64,000 nt of DNA, taken from assembly GCF_009905375.1 (NCBI RefSeq), contig NW_027417505.1, positions 95,491 to 159,490 on the forward strand. The letters run 5' to 3'. Made by a program: the position numbers and the translations under genes. Position 1 is the stretch's first letter; the number at the start of each line of letters is the position of its first letter. Source of the stretch: Apium graveolens. Its lineage: Eukaryota > Streptophyta > Magnoliopsida > Apiales > Apiaceae. Under the pieces are notes generated by a model. The model saw only the letters and a list, made by a program, of their open reading frames with translations. It had not been told where the DNA came from and searched no databases. Below are positions 1 to 10,510 of the stretch, in pieces.

Positions 1-1018
1 CACTACCTGAAAGATCAGATGCAATAATAACAGGTAAAGTAGATGCATCACCTAAAAAAGCATACCTCAAGTGTTCAGGCAATGGCTTATGCTCCAAGGT
101 AGGTGCTTCCTCAATCGATGGTTTGAGCTTTCCTTCAGCATTTTTGAGGTCAGAAGTACCAAGAGATTCAAACGGCATGTCTAGCTTTCGCCTCCAGGGA
201 GAAGCATTAAGATATTATAGTTGCTCATTGCCATCCTTATCATCACTGTCAAAATCCCCCACTAAGGCCTTCTCTAATACATCAGACGTTAGCATATGAT
301 CGAGTTCTGAAGTAACCGCAGAATCAATCAAATCCACTTTTAAGCACTCCTCATCTTCTGTAGGGAATTTCATTTCTTTGAATACATTGAATGTCACATC
401 CTGATCCTGCACCCGCATTGTAAGTTCACCTTTCTGCACATCTATCAAGGTACGGCCTGTAGCCAAGAAAGGTCTTCCCAAGATTATGGGAATCTTCTTA
501 TCTTCCTCGAAATCCAGAATAACAAAGTCTGCAGGAAAGAAGAGCTTATCCACCTTTACTAGCACATCCTCCACTATGCCTCTTGGGTAAGTAATAGAAC
601 GATCAGCCAATTATAGAGACATGTAGGTGGGCTTTGGATCAGGCAATTTCAACTTTTTGAAGATTGACAACGGCATCAGATTGATGCTTGCTCCCAAATC
701 ACAAAGGCACTTGTCAAAAGACAACTTGCCAATGGTGCAAGGAATGGTGAAGCTACCTGGATCTTTAAGCTTTGGAGGTAACTTTTGCTGCAGCATAACA
801 CTGCATTCTTCCGTTAGAGCAAGGGTCTCAAGGTCATCCAGTTTCACCTTCCTTGAGAGAATACTCTTCATAAATCTCGCATAACTAGGCATTTGCTCCA
901 AAGCCTCAGCGAAAGGTATATTGATGTGAAGTTTCTTGAACACCTCCAGAAACTTACCGAACTGTTTATCCAGCTTTTGTTGTTGCAATCTCTTAGGGAA
1001 AGGTGGTGGAGGATAGAG
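1..1018 (-). pseudogene. Athila protease and pre-RT region, broken by stops
   Basis: This continues the gag frame on the minus strand after a TAG at 1019-1021. It holds a retropepsin-like segment with a C-D-L-G-A-S-x-N-L-M-P motif (D-L-G codons at 692-700) and a downstream I-I-L-G-R-P-F-L-A-T motif, both typical of Athila/Tat proteases. The frame has further TAA stops at 611-613 and 215-217. It then runs to position 1 with a segment rich in P, E and L (LEHKPLPEHLRYAFLGD) that precedes the RT palm in these elements. RT itself is off-window. No frameshift is needed: gag, protease and the pre-RT segment share one frame, so the natural product is a single gag-pol polyprotein. Confidence 0.85.
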
Positions 1019-2563
1019 CTATTTCTCCCCTGTATTACCCTCAGGAAGAGTGTGTTCAACAGTAGTCTTCCTTGGTTCCGCCGCTTTCTCATTTTCCTTA
1101 GCTTCTTCATTACCAACTTCAGCTTCTCCTTCTTTTGCTTTTTCAGCATCAGCAACTTTTCCAGACCTTAAGGTAATAGCCTTGACTTGCTCTTTAGATT
1201 CTTTCCTTCCTGGCACTTCAGTGTCACTGGGAAGTGTGCCAGGTTGGCGATTAAGCACTGCATTGGCTATTTGACCAATTTGATTTTCCAAGGTCTTGAT
1301 AGAAACCGCCTGACACTTGCACAACAGCTTAAGTTCCTTAAAATCAGCGCTAGTGGGTGCAGCTGCACCTCCCTCTTGAGGATATGATTGCCTTTGAGCA
1401 TAATGTTGCGATTGCTGGAATTCAGGTGGATTGAACTTCTTACTTACGCCTTGCTGATATGGTTGCTGAATAGCATTCTGATTATTACTCCATCTGAAAT
1501 TTGGATGATTTCTGTTGTTAGGATGATAAATAGCTGGCACAGGCTGCTGTTGTCGCGGATAATTGTTCACGTACTGAATAGATTCGTTAACAAGAGAACA
1601 CTGATCCGTAGCATGAGAACCTGCAGAAAGCTCACAGACCATAGCTATCTGATTGACCCCATAGGTGGCTAGAGAATCGACCTTCATAGACAGCGCTTGG
1701 AGCTGCGCTGCAATAGCTGTGGCTACATCGACTTCCAGAATACCTGCTACCTTCCTAGGCATCATCCTTTGAGTTGGGTTTTGATGCTCATTTGCAGCCA
1801 TAGTCTCAATAAGATTATAAGCCTCAGTATAGCTTTTGGCCCACAAGGCACCTCCAGCTGCTGCATCGAGCATGGGCCGAGATTGGGCCCCCAAACCATT
1901 ATAGAAACTAGTGATCACCATCCAATCAGGCATTCCATGATGTGGACACTTTCTCAACATCTCCTTATAGCGCTCCCAAGCTTCGCACATAGATTCTGTA
2001 GGTTGCTGTGCAAACTGAGTAAGAGCACTCTGCATAGCCGCAATCTTCGCCATTGGATAAAACTTCACCAGAAACTTTTGCGCAAGATCTTGCCAAGTAG
2101 TGATGGACCCAGCTGGTTCAGAATGTAACCAGTCCTTAGCTTTATCCCTCAGAGAGAATGGGAAAAGCCTTAGCTTGATAGCCTCATCAGTCACACCATT
2201 ATATTTGAAAGTACTACAAATCTCGACAAAATTCCTTATGTGCATGTTGGGGTCTTCAGTCGCAGCACCTCCGAAAGAAACAGAATTCTGCACCATCTGA
2301 ATAGTGCCCGGCTTGATTTCAAAGGTGTTAGCCTGAATAGCCGGATGAAGAATGCTTGACTGAATGTCATCAATTTTAGGCCGAGAAAAGTCCATAGGAG
2401 CTGGATCTGCCGGAACAATACGATCACCCATGATTAAAGGTTCTTTTTGCTCACTTCCTGAATCTGAATATTCAAAATCTATCTTCTCCGGAATATCAAG
2501 AACTTCGTCTGTCTCCTCAACTGTATCTAAAGTCCTCTTGCGAGTACGAGAACGAGTTTGCAT
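1019..2563 (-). CDS. gag: Athila gag (capsid-nucleocapsid) polyprotein
   Basis: An open frame of 514 codons from an ATG at 2563, about 115 bases downstream of the PBS. The N-terminus is basic (MQTRSRTRKR). It is followed by the plant retrotransposon gag core: F-x-L-R-D-K-A-K-D-W-L, a Q-D-L-A-Q-K-F-L-V-K-F-Y-P helix, and E-x-W-E-R-Y-K-E-M-L-R-K-C-P-H-H-G around residues 140-215. Gag forms the virus-like particle in the cytoplasm and binds element RNA. The C-terminal third is Q/P-rich, then E/K-rich. I see no clean CCHC knuckle, as is usual in Athila. The stop at 1019-1021 lies inside what should be a continuous gag-pol frame and is probably a mutation. The gag part itself looks intact. Confidence 0.88.
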   Translation of the reverse strand: MQTRSRTRKRTLDTVEETDEVLDIPEKIDFEYSDSGSEQKEPLIMGDRIVPADPAPMDFSRPKIDDIQSSILHPAIQANTFEIKPGTIQMVQNSVSFGGAATEDPNMHIRNFVEICSTFKYNGVTDEAIKLRLFPFSLRDKAKDWLHSEPAGSITTWQDLAQKFLVKFYPMAKIAAMQSALTQFAQQPTESMCEAWERYKEMLRKCPHHGMPDWMVITSFYNGLGAQSRPMLDAAAGGALWAKSYTEAYNLIETMAANEHQNPTQRMMPRKVAGILEVDVATAIAAQLQALSMKVDSLATYGVNQIAMVCELSAGSHATDQCSLVNESIQYVNNYPRQQQPVPAIYHPNNRNHPNFRWSNNQNAIQQPYQQGVSKKFNPPEFQQSQHYAQRQSYPQEGGAAAPTSADFKELKLLCKCQAVSIKTLENQIGQIANAVLNRQPGTLPSDTEVPGRKESKEQVKAITLRSGKVADAEKAKEGEAEVGNEEAKENEKAAEPRKTTVEHTLPEGNTGEK

Positions 2564-2677
2564 AAACGCTCGCTAAAGTACCTGAAAAACAATCGGAAAT
2601 AATAAGTACACACGTCTTAATCACTAAGTCCTAATGACCAATGATGGTAACTACATAAACTAAACAAATACGCCGAG

Positions 2678-2695
2678 TCCCCGGCAGCGGCGCCA
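2678..2695 (-). promoter_or_regulatory. Primer-binding site (tRNA-Asp) of the Athila element
   Basis: Plus-strand text tccccggcagcggcgcca reads on the minus strand as TGGCGCCGCTGCCGGGGA. This is complementary to the 3' end of plant tRNA-Asp with one mismatch by my reading. It lies six bases inside the LTR end at 2702, the expected spacing for minus-strand DNA priming, and it fixes the strand of the element. Confidence 0.9.
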
Positions 2696-3738
2696 AAAAC
2701 TTGTTAGGGCGAAAACATGCGCTAATAACACACGCAAGTATACGCGTTCACAAGTAATATAGAATACTTTCTAGTTCGTTCCCACAGAGACTCAGACTAA
2801 TTATATTCAATTAAACTCACTCACCAATGTATGATTACTTCTCAATGTTAAGACAATAACACTTAGAATTGATTAACTAATTATTAACTACAATTAACTA
2901 CTATAATTACCCACTTAATTAACACTTAAATTAACAATATTAAAACACTCATGAGATCACAACTTCATTACTACTTCCTTCAATAATCATTGTTATTACC
3001 CTTAGCATGCAACAGTGATGATATTAATCGAATAACACGAAACTGATAAAAGCCAACTTTCATTGTACTAATACCATTCTACCAAACATCCACAATTAAG
3101 ATAGAAGTTGAATAGGCATCAATTATGTTGAATCCCTATATGTCTATAGAAATTGACAACATAACGATTTAAGCACAAGTTATTCCTTTTGATTATACAG
3201 GGCGAATAAAACGGTTAGAGTTGCCCACTAATCATGCATATTCGTACATGAACCTACACTAGCATGGCAAGTTCTAAATCTCAAGATCCACCGTCGCTTC
3301 ACAAGAGATTAACACCCTATCTTATATGTTCGCGACGCACATAAGACGAATATGCACAACCAATACTAGATATCATACAATCATCACACACTAAGGTATT
3401 AAACAACTAACTAAAGAATTCTATAGTAAATCCGTTATGACCCCATGATCACGATTAGCCCATGATAGCACTCATCGTCATCATGGGTTCATATGAAAAC
3501 ATGATAAATAAACACAAGAGAATAATAACTAAAACTACTTATATTAAACCAAAGTACGTCACAAGAGTAAATAGGTTCAAAATAAGAAAACCAGCATCCA
3601 ACGTTACAACGAAATAAAGAATCACAAGAAAATATGCTTCCTCTTCATCACGGTGTGCTAAAACGGTCTTCTTCCTTATCTCCTTCACTCCTTGATTAAT
3701 ACTACGATCCAACCTTTGTGAAATGTCTCTGAAATCTA

Positions 3739-3746
3739 CTTATATA
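3739..3746 (-). promoter_or_regulatory. TATA-like box in the Athila LTR
   Basis: Plus-strand cttatata reads TATATAAG on the minus strand. It lies about 400 bp into the LTR in element orientation and downstream of the GC-rich palindrome cluster, a plausible core promoter for the genomic RNA. Placement is by pattern only. Confidence 0.5.
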
Positions 3747-3830
3747 GGAGTCCCATAAAACCCAGATAACTCAGAAGTTGGAAGCCAAATAGAAATACGA
3801 GTCTAAAATATTTATTCTGAAATTACGACC

Positions 3831-3908
3831 CTGAGCGGCCGCTCAGCTTTCCTGAGCGGGCGCTCAGCTTCCTGCGCGGATGCTCAGCAGAGCTGAGCGG
3901 GCGCTCAG
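3831..3908. repeat. Four 16-bp GC-rich palindromes at about 21-bp spacing
   Basis: Copies lie at 3831-3846 (ctgagcggccgctcag, a perfect palindrome), 3852-3867 and 3893-3908 (both ctgagcgggcgctcag) and 3872-3887 (ctgcgcggatgctcag, decayed). Starts are 20 or 21 bp apart, about two helix turns. They sit about 85 bp upstream of the TATA-like box in element orientation, inside otherwise AT-rich LTR. Confidence 0.9.
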
Positions 3909-4152
3909 ACCCCTTCTGGAAAAATGATCTGTTTTGCTCCGTTTCTTCGCTACAATCTGCTCCTATCTTCCCACTTGCAATGTTGAACACATGCCAAGGC
4001 TTATTATTGATGAATTTTCTCCCGAAATGCAACTAATACCCTGAAATGCACAAACACTAGAAAAACGCATCAAATACACAAAATACTTGATTTCAAGACA
4101 CCAATTTAAGCTATTATAAGACGTTCTAAGTGGTATAAAATGCCACTTATCA

Positions 4153-4895
4153 GTGACAAGAGCCTTGCCTTTGTCACTCCTCACTTTCTTGCAATCAGGA
4201 GATATGTGGCCTTTCTCGCCACAGTTGTATCATTTGACAGTTGTGTAATCTCCTCTATCAGACTTTCCTCCTTTGCCTTCAGATTTTCTGAAACTCCTCT
4301 TATCAGAACTTGCACCTTTCCTGGAAAACTTCTTTCCTTTTCTGAATTTCCTGTATGCAATCCTTGTGATTCCTTTCACCATAAGAGCACACAGCTACAT
4401 CATCTCTTTATCAGGATCCATCTTAGGTAAACTTTCAGTTTCAGAGTCATCATCAGTATCAGAACTTGATGATTCAGTTTCAGACTTTGTGATGAGAGCT
4501 TTTCCCTTGCCTTTCCTTGAGGCAACTGCTTTGGGGGATTCCTCCTCAGCCTTAAGAGCAACTGTCCTTGACTTTCTTCCGTTTCTCTTGTTTCTTTGTT
4601 CCATCTCAAGTTCATGAGTCTTGAGCATCCCATAAATTTCATCAAGAGTTGTTTCTTCAAGATTATAGTTGTCTCTTATAGTGGTGGCCTTCAAATCCCA
4701 ACTTTCAGGAAGTGCTAACAGGAATTTAAGATTTGAATCCTCAAGATCATATTCCTTGTCAACCAGTGACAAATCATTCAAGAGTTTGAAAAAATTTGTC
4801 ATATAAACCAGTTAATGACTCATCAGGCTTTGAGTCAAAGTTCTCATACTCTTGAGTGAGTATAGTCTTCCTGTTCTTCTTAATTGAATTGGTTC
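4153..4895 (-). pseudogene. gag: Element F gag, C-terminal half
   Basis: Minus-strand continuation of the Copia gag after the solo LTR. The stretch 4395-4802 is open for 135 codons and matches the D gag (L-N-D-L-S-L-V, E-Y-D-L-x-D-S-N-L-K-F-L-L-A-L-P-E, L-D-E-I-Y-G-M-L-K-T-H-E-L-E-M-E-Q, then an S/D/E-rich tail). Further on lies one CCHC knuckle (Y-N-C-G-E-K-G-H-I-S-P-D-C), whose first Cys codon has become a stop near 4230. A one-base run expansion near 4790 shifts the frame. The sequence stops at 4153, where Athila inserted. Confidence 0.85.
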
Positions 4896-7058
4896 TGTAA
4901 TAACCCCAATATTTGGAAAATTTTTGAAACCCTTATGAATAGTGTTTTTGATGAATGAGAAAACTTTTAATGCCACACTATGTAGGGGTTCTGTTTTTGA
5001 TTTTCTGGGATATTATTAGTACTCTATGTGGTATATAAGTGTATGTAAAGATCGTCAGAATCCAATTCCGAACACTTTGATTTTTCCCGGAAATCCACTA
5101 GATACGGAAAGAATTAAGTATAAGGTAACAGGATAAAAAGGATTTAAATTAAAGGATTATAAGAGAGGATCATAAAAGGATTATAATGTATTGAGAAAGG
5201 TTAAGGAAACCCAAGTAATAAGATCCCGGGTATGATCCCTCAAACGATAAACTAAAATGAAAGTTAAGCGAACCGTATAACAGATCAGCAGTCATTAGGC
5301 AAACAATTAGGAAGTTAATGAAAGAGATTAGAGGGGATGATGTCATCCAACCAATGAGAAGAGGGCAAGAAAGGGATGATGATATAGCAATGTGACATAA
5401 GCATGACATAAGGGGAAGGAGGTGTGGTTGGTTTTTAACCACACAATTTTCAAGGTTAATAAGGTAATTAACCAAAAACAAGTCAAAAACAACCAACCAA
5501 AGAATCAAATCAAAGCAAAAACACAAAAAATCTCTCTTTCTCCAAGCTTGCTATCGGCTTTTCTTCTTTTTCAAAGAAGAAATTTCCAAAAATCAAGTTC
5601 CAAGCATTGTTAAATCACAAGGTAATTATCTAAGGTTCCTTGTACATAGATATGGATATGCTATAAGTTTAAGCTCCTAATTCCTTCACAATCTCTTCCA
5701 ATAAATCAAGGAAGAAGATGGTGTATAGTAACCTTCAAGAAATAACTTTAGTTTTCTTGAATTTTTATGAAAGTTTAAGGTTATACAAGCAAGGATCAAG
5801 GTTCTTTAGGCATTCAAAGCTCTTGTGTTGTGTTAAGAAGCTTCAAGGAAGGTATAATCTCTTAACCAAGCTTTGTTATTGAATGTTAAGAGCATAATAT
5901 AAGTATTCTAGTTCATGAGAGGCTTGATGGTTGTGTATGTAGAGATTAGTTGGTTTTGGGATGTTTTTGGAGTTGTAAATCTTGGTTGTTGATTAATGAA
6001 CTTAAGTGTAGTTTAAATTCATGATAAAGAATAGTATAAATTGTTAATGTTGAGTTTTTGGGGCTGTTATGATAAAGTATGGATGGAGTTTTGGTTGGGT
6101 TGTGATTGTGGGTTGATTATGAGATGATTTGGAGTGGTTTAAAATTGGGTAATCGCGTAAACATAGCCGTCGTAATGCCCGATTTACCGTAGACTGTTTT
6201 TGTTCTTAAGATCAGAACCCTTGAACTCACTGCTAGATTTTGACCATTGCCATGTTTAGAAAGTTCATGTTACGAGCTTCATTTTGATATGTAGTTCGTT
6301 TGATTCCGATGTACGGTTTAGGAGAAACGACTGTTTTAAGTAACGACGTTTCGCGACCGAACCATTACCCCTTGCCTTACTTTGAAACCTTGGTTAAAGA
6401 CCTTAAAAGACTAATTGGAGTATGAAACAATTATGTTAAGTGTGTTAGGGAGTTGGTAAGACACTCGCGAAAGAATCGCCTTAAAATCCTTAATGGTTAA
6501 TTTATTAAAAATGGTGGAGCCGAGAGTAGTCGAGCGACTTAAGTGAATCGTTAAGCGCGAAAGCGGACGTTAGGACTCTAAATGGTTAAAGTCTAGTTTC
6601 TTAAGCGACCGGGGTTTAATTCCGACTTATGTTGTTGTTCATAGGTTATCGGACCCACTCTAAGCTTAAGTCTATCCGGGAGCACTCAAGCAAGTTTTCT
6701 ACCCGTTATACTGTTGTTGTGATGTATGTGTGTATATGCATGATCCTGCAATAAATGCATATTTGTTACTAGCAAATTCTTGCGATATATTGTAGCATGT
6801 GATATGGTATATATGCATGCCTGTTTCATATTCTTGGATTATATATCTGTTGGTTAAAATGCTTACAGTTGCATAATACCTATGCTAGAGATAAGCGGTA
6901 TTTGAGTTTACCCTTAGTATAGGGGACCAAAAGGCGAACATATTTCTAAACCGGGAGTCGATGTTCCCGAGTATAATATATATATATTTATATATATATA
7001 TGGTTATAGTTTTCAAAACTATTAATCGAATAAGGTTTATTCGATAACTTTATTTTAT

Positions 7059-7220
7059 TATTGAATATTATTTCGAATATTCATTTGAGGGCTTATGACT
7101 CAGTTATATTATTAATGATTATTACTTGAATATTCATTTGAGGATGTATGACTCCGTTATTTTATTTAATGAATATTATTTATAATATTCATTCGAGGTA
7201 TTATGACTTCGCTTATTATT
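7059..7220. repeat. AT-rich tandem units within the A-family LTR
   Basis: About three imperfect units of roughly 55-65 bp. Each has an AATATTCATT(T/C)GAGG core followed by T-ATGACT and an AT-rich tail. The same block, reverse-complemented, occurs in the LTRs of element A at about 15030-15190 and 24400-24560. It is therefore a family feature rather than a local expansion. Confidence 0.7.
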
Positions 7221-7720
7221 TAATAATATTCTTTATTTTATTAAAGAATAATGTTTTGATAATCAAACTTATTTTCGATTATTCAAATAAAGATAGTACT
7301 TTCGTATAAGTATATCTTTGGTTATTTAATACTCATTTCAAGTATAAGTCTTACAACTTCTACTTCAATTATTTGTATAAAGATTATTCTTTATGGGAAT
7401 ATTATTTAAATAATAATATTCAGATATTTTCTAATATATTGGGACTGATTTACTTCATTAAATCAGCATTACTCCAAATACTCTTTAAAGTGTTTTCGAG
7501 TCTTCAAAATGATTTTTAAAAGTTAGAGCGGATCCCAAAACTCATTTTTATATTAAAGATCTTCCTTTTAAAGGGGATTTAAATACTCACTCAAAACCTG
7601 AGGGATCCGGCTCTATGGTGTATTTTATATTCGCAACAAGGTTGCAGTTTTGGTAAATGAATTGATTACTTACCCAACATTCGGGAAGTAAGTCCATCTA
7701 TCGAGTCGGCATAAGCAACA

Positions 7721-7806
7721 TGGGCTCAGTGGGCGTCCATGATAGTGTAAGTGGCTCAGTGGGAGTCCATCAAATGCATAAGTGGCTGAGTGGCAGTCCA
7801 GCATAA
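7721..7806. repeat. Three 30-bp tandem units in the A-family LTR
   Basis: Units begin at 7721, 7751 and 7782 and share the core GGCTCAGTGGGAGTCCAT with a few substitutions, joined by short spacers containing ATAAGTG or GTAAGTG. The equivalent blocks in element A lie near 14440-14525 and 23815-23900 on the opposite strand. Confidence 0.8.
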
Positions 7807-8981
7807 GGTCCTATTGCGACCAGGGTGATGACCAGTACGGAATTCGTCCATCTACTAGTAGAAAAGGTTACTTATTGCTATCTTTGCCTGATCAGCAAGA
7901 TATCAGGTTTATGCCAAAATTCTTTCCTTTCCAAATTTATTGGATATTGCAATCCTGTTCATACTTTACATGATAGAGGTTTTCAGGAAACGTATGTATA
8001 TATATAGGTGTATATATATATCGGGACGTAATGAAGTATCTCGTATCTTCATTATTTATAATGATATTCAAAGATTGAATCTATTCAAATCTTATCTTGT
8101 AGTCTCATCAGTGTGATGAACTTTTGAAACTAATTATAACTTGAACGGTGGTAGTTCAAGTAGTATTTGGAAAAGATATAAGTATATTGGAGTATCTTGT
8201 AACTTCATCTTTTAAACTTATATCTAGTAAATGATTATCTTATGCATGACAAAGATTTTCAGAAAAACGTTGAGACAAGGTTAGATATATGAGATCACCT
8301 TGCAACGATATTTTTATACAGTTATACACTGGAACTCTGTGTGTATTATGCATGGAAGAGGACTTCCCATATTTTGAAAAGTATATATGTATATATATAT
8401 ATATATACTGAATATTTTGCGACTTCATCGCATTAAGATATCAACTTGGTTCATTTCTTTTGACCAAGACTTTCATGAGTACTTTGAGAAGGCTCATATA
8501 TTGTTAATCATTATACATATTATTTTGGTGGGCTTTCTGCTCACCCTTGCTTCTTCTTTCATCACACAACATCAGATAGACAAGATGAACAGGACCAAGC
8601 TCCCAATTTGCAAGCGGATAGGAAACGTTCCACAGCTTTCTGGAAGCGTTGAGGCCGCTGTAGCTGAGGTAGAAATTACCAATAGGCTAAGTTTTCAACT
8701 AATAATGTACCAGACTTATGTATATTATGAATTGTAATAATGGCAAAGAAATGTAAATTTATTCAGAAACCTTTTTAAGGTGTATTGGCATATAATTGTG
8801 GAATAAAACGACTTGTGATTATTTTTGGATATTCATCTCTGAGGCTATAACTTGTGGTGTGTGTGTTTAATGGTGGGGTCACAGTACAGAGTAGTTGATT
8901 ATTTATTAAGATTGGGTGTTGTTAAGGGAAATGGAACTTGTGACAACCCGGATCCCCGACCCCGGATTTGGGGGTGTTACA

Positions 8982-9401
8982 GGTTCCCTGGCATCTTGTC
9001 TCCAAAGCATCCCATATCTCCTTTGCAGTCTTGCAGTTGATTACCCTGTTTGACATTACATTATCAATGGCACTATGCATCAAGTGTCGTACCTTAGCAT
9101 CCTTAGCAATTGATGAGATATCTTCAGCAGTGTAATCACTCTTCTCCGTTGGTACAGACTTTGCTGGTTCACCTGCAACTACAACAGAGAGTTTGGTTGG
9201 CTTGTGTGGTCCTTCATTGATTCTGTCAAGGTATTCTGGATCAGTAGCTTCCAGAAATATAGACATCCTCACCTTCCATATGGAATATTCAAATGGTTTC
9301 AGTATGGGAACTCTAATAGTCTCATATCAACTATGGATTTGAGTCTTTGGAGGTTCTTCAGTTTTGGTGGGCTTGGTTGGAGTTTGTTCTTCTTCAGACA
9401 T
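8982..9401 (-). pseudogene. gag: Element F gag, N-terminal half
   Basis: Starts at ATG 9401 on the minus strand (MSEEEQTPTKPTKTEEPPKT), 43 bases from the PBS. It carries the Copia gag N-terminus: F-L-E-A-T-D-P-E-Y-L-D-R-I, then N-C-K-T-A-K-E-I-W-D-A-L-E near 9040. A stop follows the first 25 or so codons near 9325, and the frame then stays open to the solo LTR at 8981. The equivalent region of D is nearly the same sequence. Gag would form the particle; this copy cannot. Confidence 0.88.
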
Positions 9402-9443
9402 GATTGTTTTTGGATCTTAAACTGTTTGTGTGTTAACAGATCT

Positions 9444-9455
9444 GCTCTGATACCA
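9444..9455 (-). promoter_or_regulatory. Primer-binding site (initiator tRNA-Met) of element F
   Basis: Plus-strand gctctgatacca is the complement of TGGTATCAGAGC, the standard Copia PBS for initiator tRNA-Met. It lies two bases from the LTR start at 9458. Confidence 0.95.
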
Positions 9456-9457
9456 CT

Positions 9458-10054
9458 TGTTAGGTCACACACACTGTAGAAGGGAGTTGAATACAGTGTT
9501 TATCACAATCAAATCGAATAAAGAACACAAGTAACAGAAAACAGGCTTTATTAAACTTTGTTACAATATGGAACTGTCCTCTCTCAGTGATGAATAAATT
9601 ATCATGAGAGCTGTTAGGGTTACAATAAATAATAACTTCGATTATGATAACACATATAGTGTAAACCCTATGTCTGTGTTTATATACTACACAGTTACAA
9701 GATAATCTCTAATTGATATGGAATATAATTCTGCTTCCTAAAATATATCAACTAGTTATCTTTTCTTCCAAGTATTATATTCTTCATAGAATTCCTTTTT
9801 CATGCATATCTCTTCTTGCGTTTGTCTTGATCTTCTTTCCTTACAATCAGCCGCCTTCCTTATCTGAAAGTCTCCTTAAGTCCTGATATTATCTTCTGAT
9901 AAATATCTCCTGATAACTTAAGTTCTGACAACTTTAAGTTCTGACTTTAGTATAAATGCTGATTTCCAGTTAAGTACTGATTTGTCCTCTTAAGTAAGAT
10001 ATGAAAACTAAACACAAATCATATTAGTCATGTCATTATCAAATATATCTGACA
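9458..10054 (-). repeat. 5' LTR of element F
   Basis: 597 bp, TGTTAGGTCACAC to ATATATCTGACA on the plus strand. It matches the D LTR (44482-45075) in reverse orientation. The terminal A/G change leaves TGTCAGAT instead of TGTTAGAT at the element start. A TATA-like box lies at 9679-9686 (minus-strand TATATAAA). The stretch 9880-9985 carries several copies of the AAGTTCTGA(T/C) motif discussed under findings. Confidence 0.92.
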
Positions 10055-10510
10055 TCTTTAAAGGCTGAATTAAACCGCTAGATCTCTGATGTTCCGCTTT
10101 CACCCTTTGACAAGTGTAACACTTGGTGCTACATTCTGCAATTTTTCTTTTCATGTTTATCCACCAGAACTTCTTCTTCAAATACTAGAACATCTTTGTG
10201 CTTCCTGGATGAATTGAAAATCTCGAGTTGTTGTAATATCTCATTCTTTAGTTCGGCCACCTAAGGAATCCAAATTCTTGATGAAAACCTAAATACATAT
10301 TGGTCATCTTTTTGCGTGCATAATTCTTCTTCGTTCAGTTGATTATTCTCCTAATTCAACACCTATTCTTGACATCTTCTTATATTCTCCAATAATTCTG
10401 GATGAAAGGTAATGGCTTGACACATCTATTCCATTCCTCCGCAAACACAAAGTTCCAATTGAAATTCCTCAATCTCCTTAAACAATTATTTTGATATTGT
10501 CATTATATTT
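10055..10510 (-). pseudogene. Chromovirus B integrase zinc-binding region
   Basis: Minus-strand translation in shifting frames shows a decayed HHCC integrase N-terminus. Near 10090-10150 there is a C-Y/H-x-C-Q/L-R-V-K-A/G-E-like motif (K-G-E-S-G-T-S-E-I follows), preceded by hydrophobic LEIFNSSR-like text. Several stops are present. The domain ends abruptly at the F insertion (10054), and the DDE core is not in the window. Assigned by position after RNase H and weak motif match. Confidence 0.6.

Larger units (their letters stand above)
1..4152 (-). mobile_element. Athila-like Gypsy retrotransposon, 5' part
   Basis: Minus-strand LTR retrotransposon cut by the left window edge. Read on the minus strand, the order is LTR (4152 to 2702), a PBS matching tRNA-Asp, a gag-protease frame, and the start of the region before reverse transcriptase. 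The LTR begins TGATAAGTGGCATTTTATAC on the minus strand and ends CTAACA, as Athila LTRs do. The 5 bases outside it, gtgac at 4153-4157, should recur at the far end off-window. It interrupts the gag of Copia element F, whose reading resumes directly at 4153. The element is decayed by at least three in-frame stops. Confidence 0.9.
2702..4152 (-). repeat. 5' LTR of the Athila element
   Basis: 1451 bp from TGTTAGGGCG to GCCACTTATCA on the plus strand, so TGATAAGTGGC..CGCCCTAACA in element orientation. It is bounded inside by the PBS and outside by gtgac (4153-4157), followed at once by F gag sequence. It holds a TATA-like box and a cluster of four GC-rich palindromes. No coding sequence is seen. 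The partner LTR is off-window, so age cannot be estimated. Confidence 0.9.
4896..8981 (+). mobile_element. Solo LTR of the A-family chromovirus (4.1 kb)
   Basis: 4086 bp starting TGTAATAACCCC and ending GGGGGTGTTACA. Identical 5-bp TSDs ggttc lie at 4891-4895 and 8982-8986. No internal region, PBS or second LTR is present, so it is a solo LTR left by recombination between two LTRs. It aligns along its length with both LTRs of element A in the opposite orientation. The short open frames inside are not convincing genes. It contains two internal tandem-repeat blocks (7059-7220 and 7721-7806) and several (TA)n runs near 6977-7002 and 8385-8406. It splits the gag of element F. Confidence 0.93.
4153..10054 (-). 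mobile_element. Copia element F (SIRE/Maximus-like), 5' LTR and gag only
   Basis: A minus-strand Copia element of the same family as element D. Its 5' LTR is 9458-10054, with PBS at 9444-9455. Gag starts at 9401 and is split by a solo LTR at 4896-8981. The rest of gag runs to 4153, where the Athila element interrupts it. Everything downstream of the first zinc knuckle lies left of the window. It is inserted in the integrase region of chromovirus B; the flank tcttt at 10055-10059 is the expected TSD copy. Its LTR and gag align by eye with D over long stretches. Confidence 0.88.

Noticed and set aside
7721..7806. Short regularly spaced repeats resembling a CRISPR array
   Set aside because: Only three units with spacers that are part of the repeat, inside a plant LTR with TSDs. 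Eukaryotic context.
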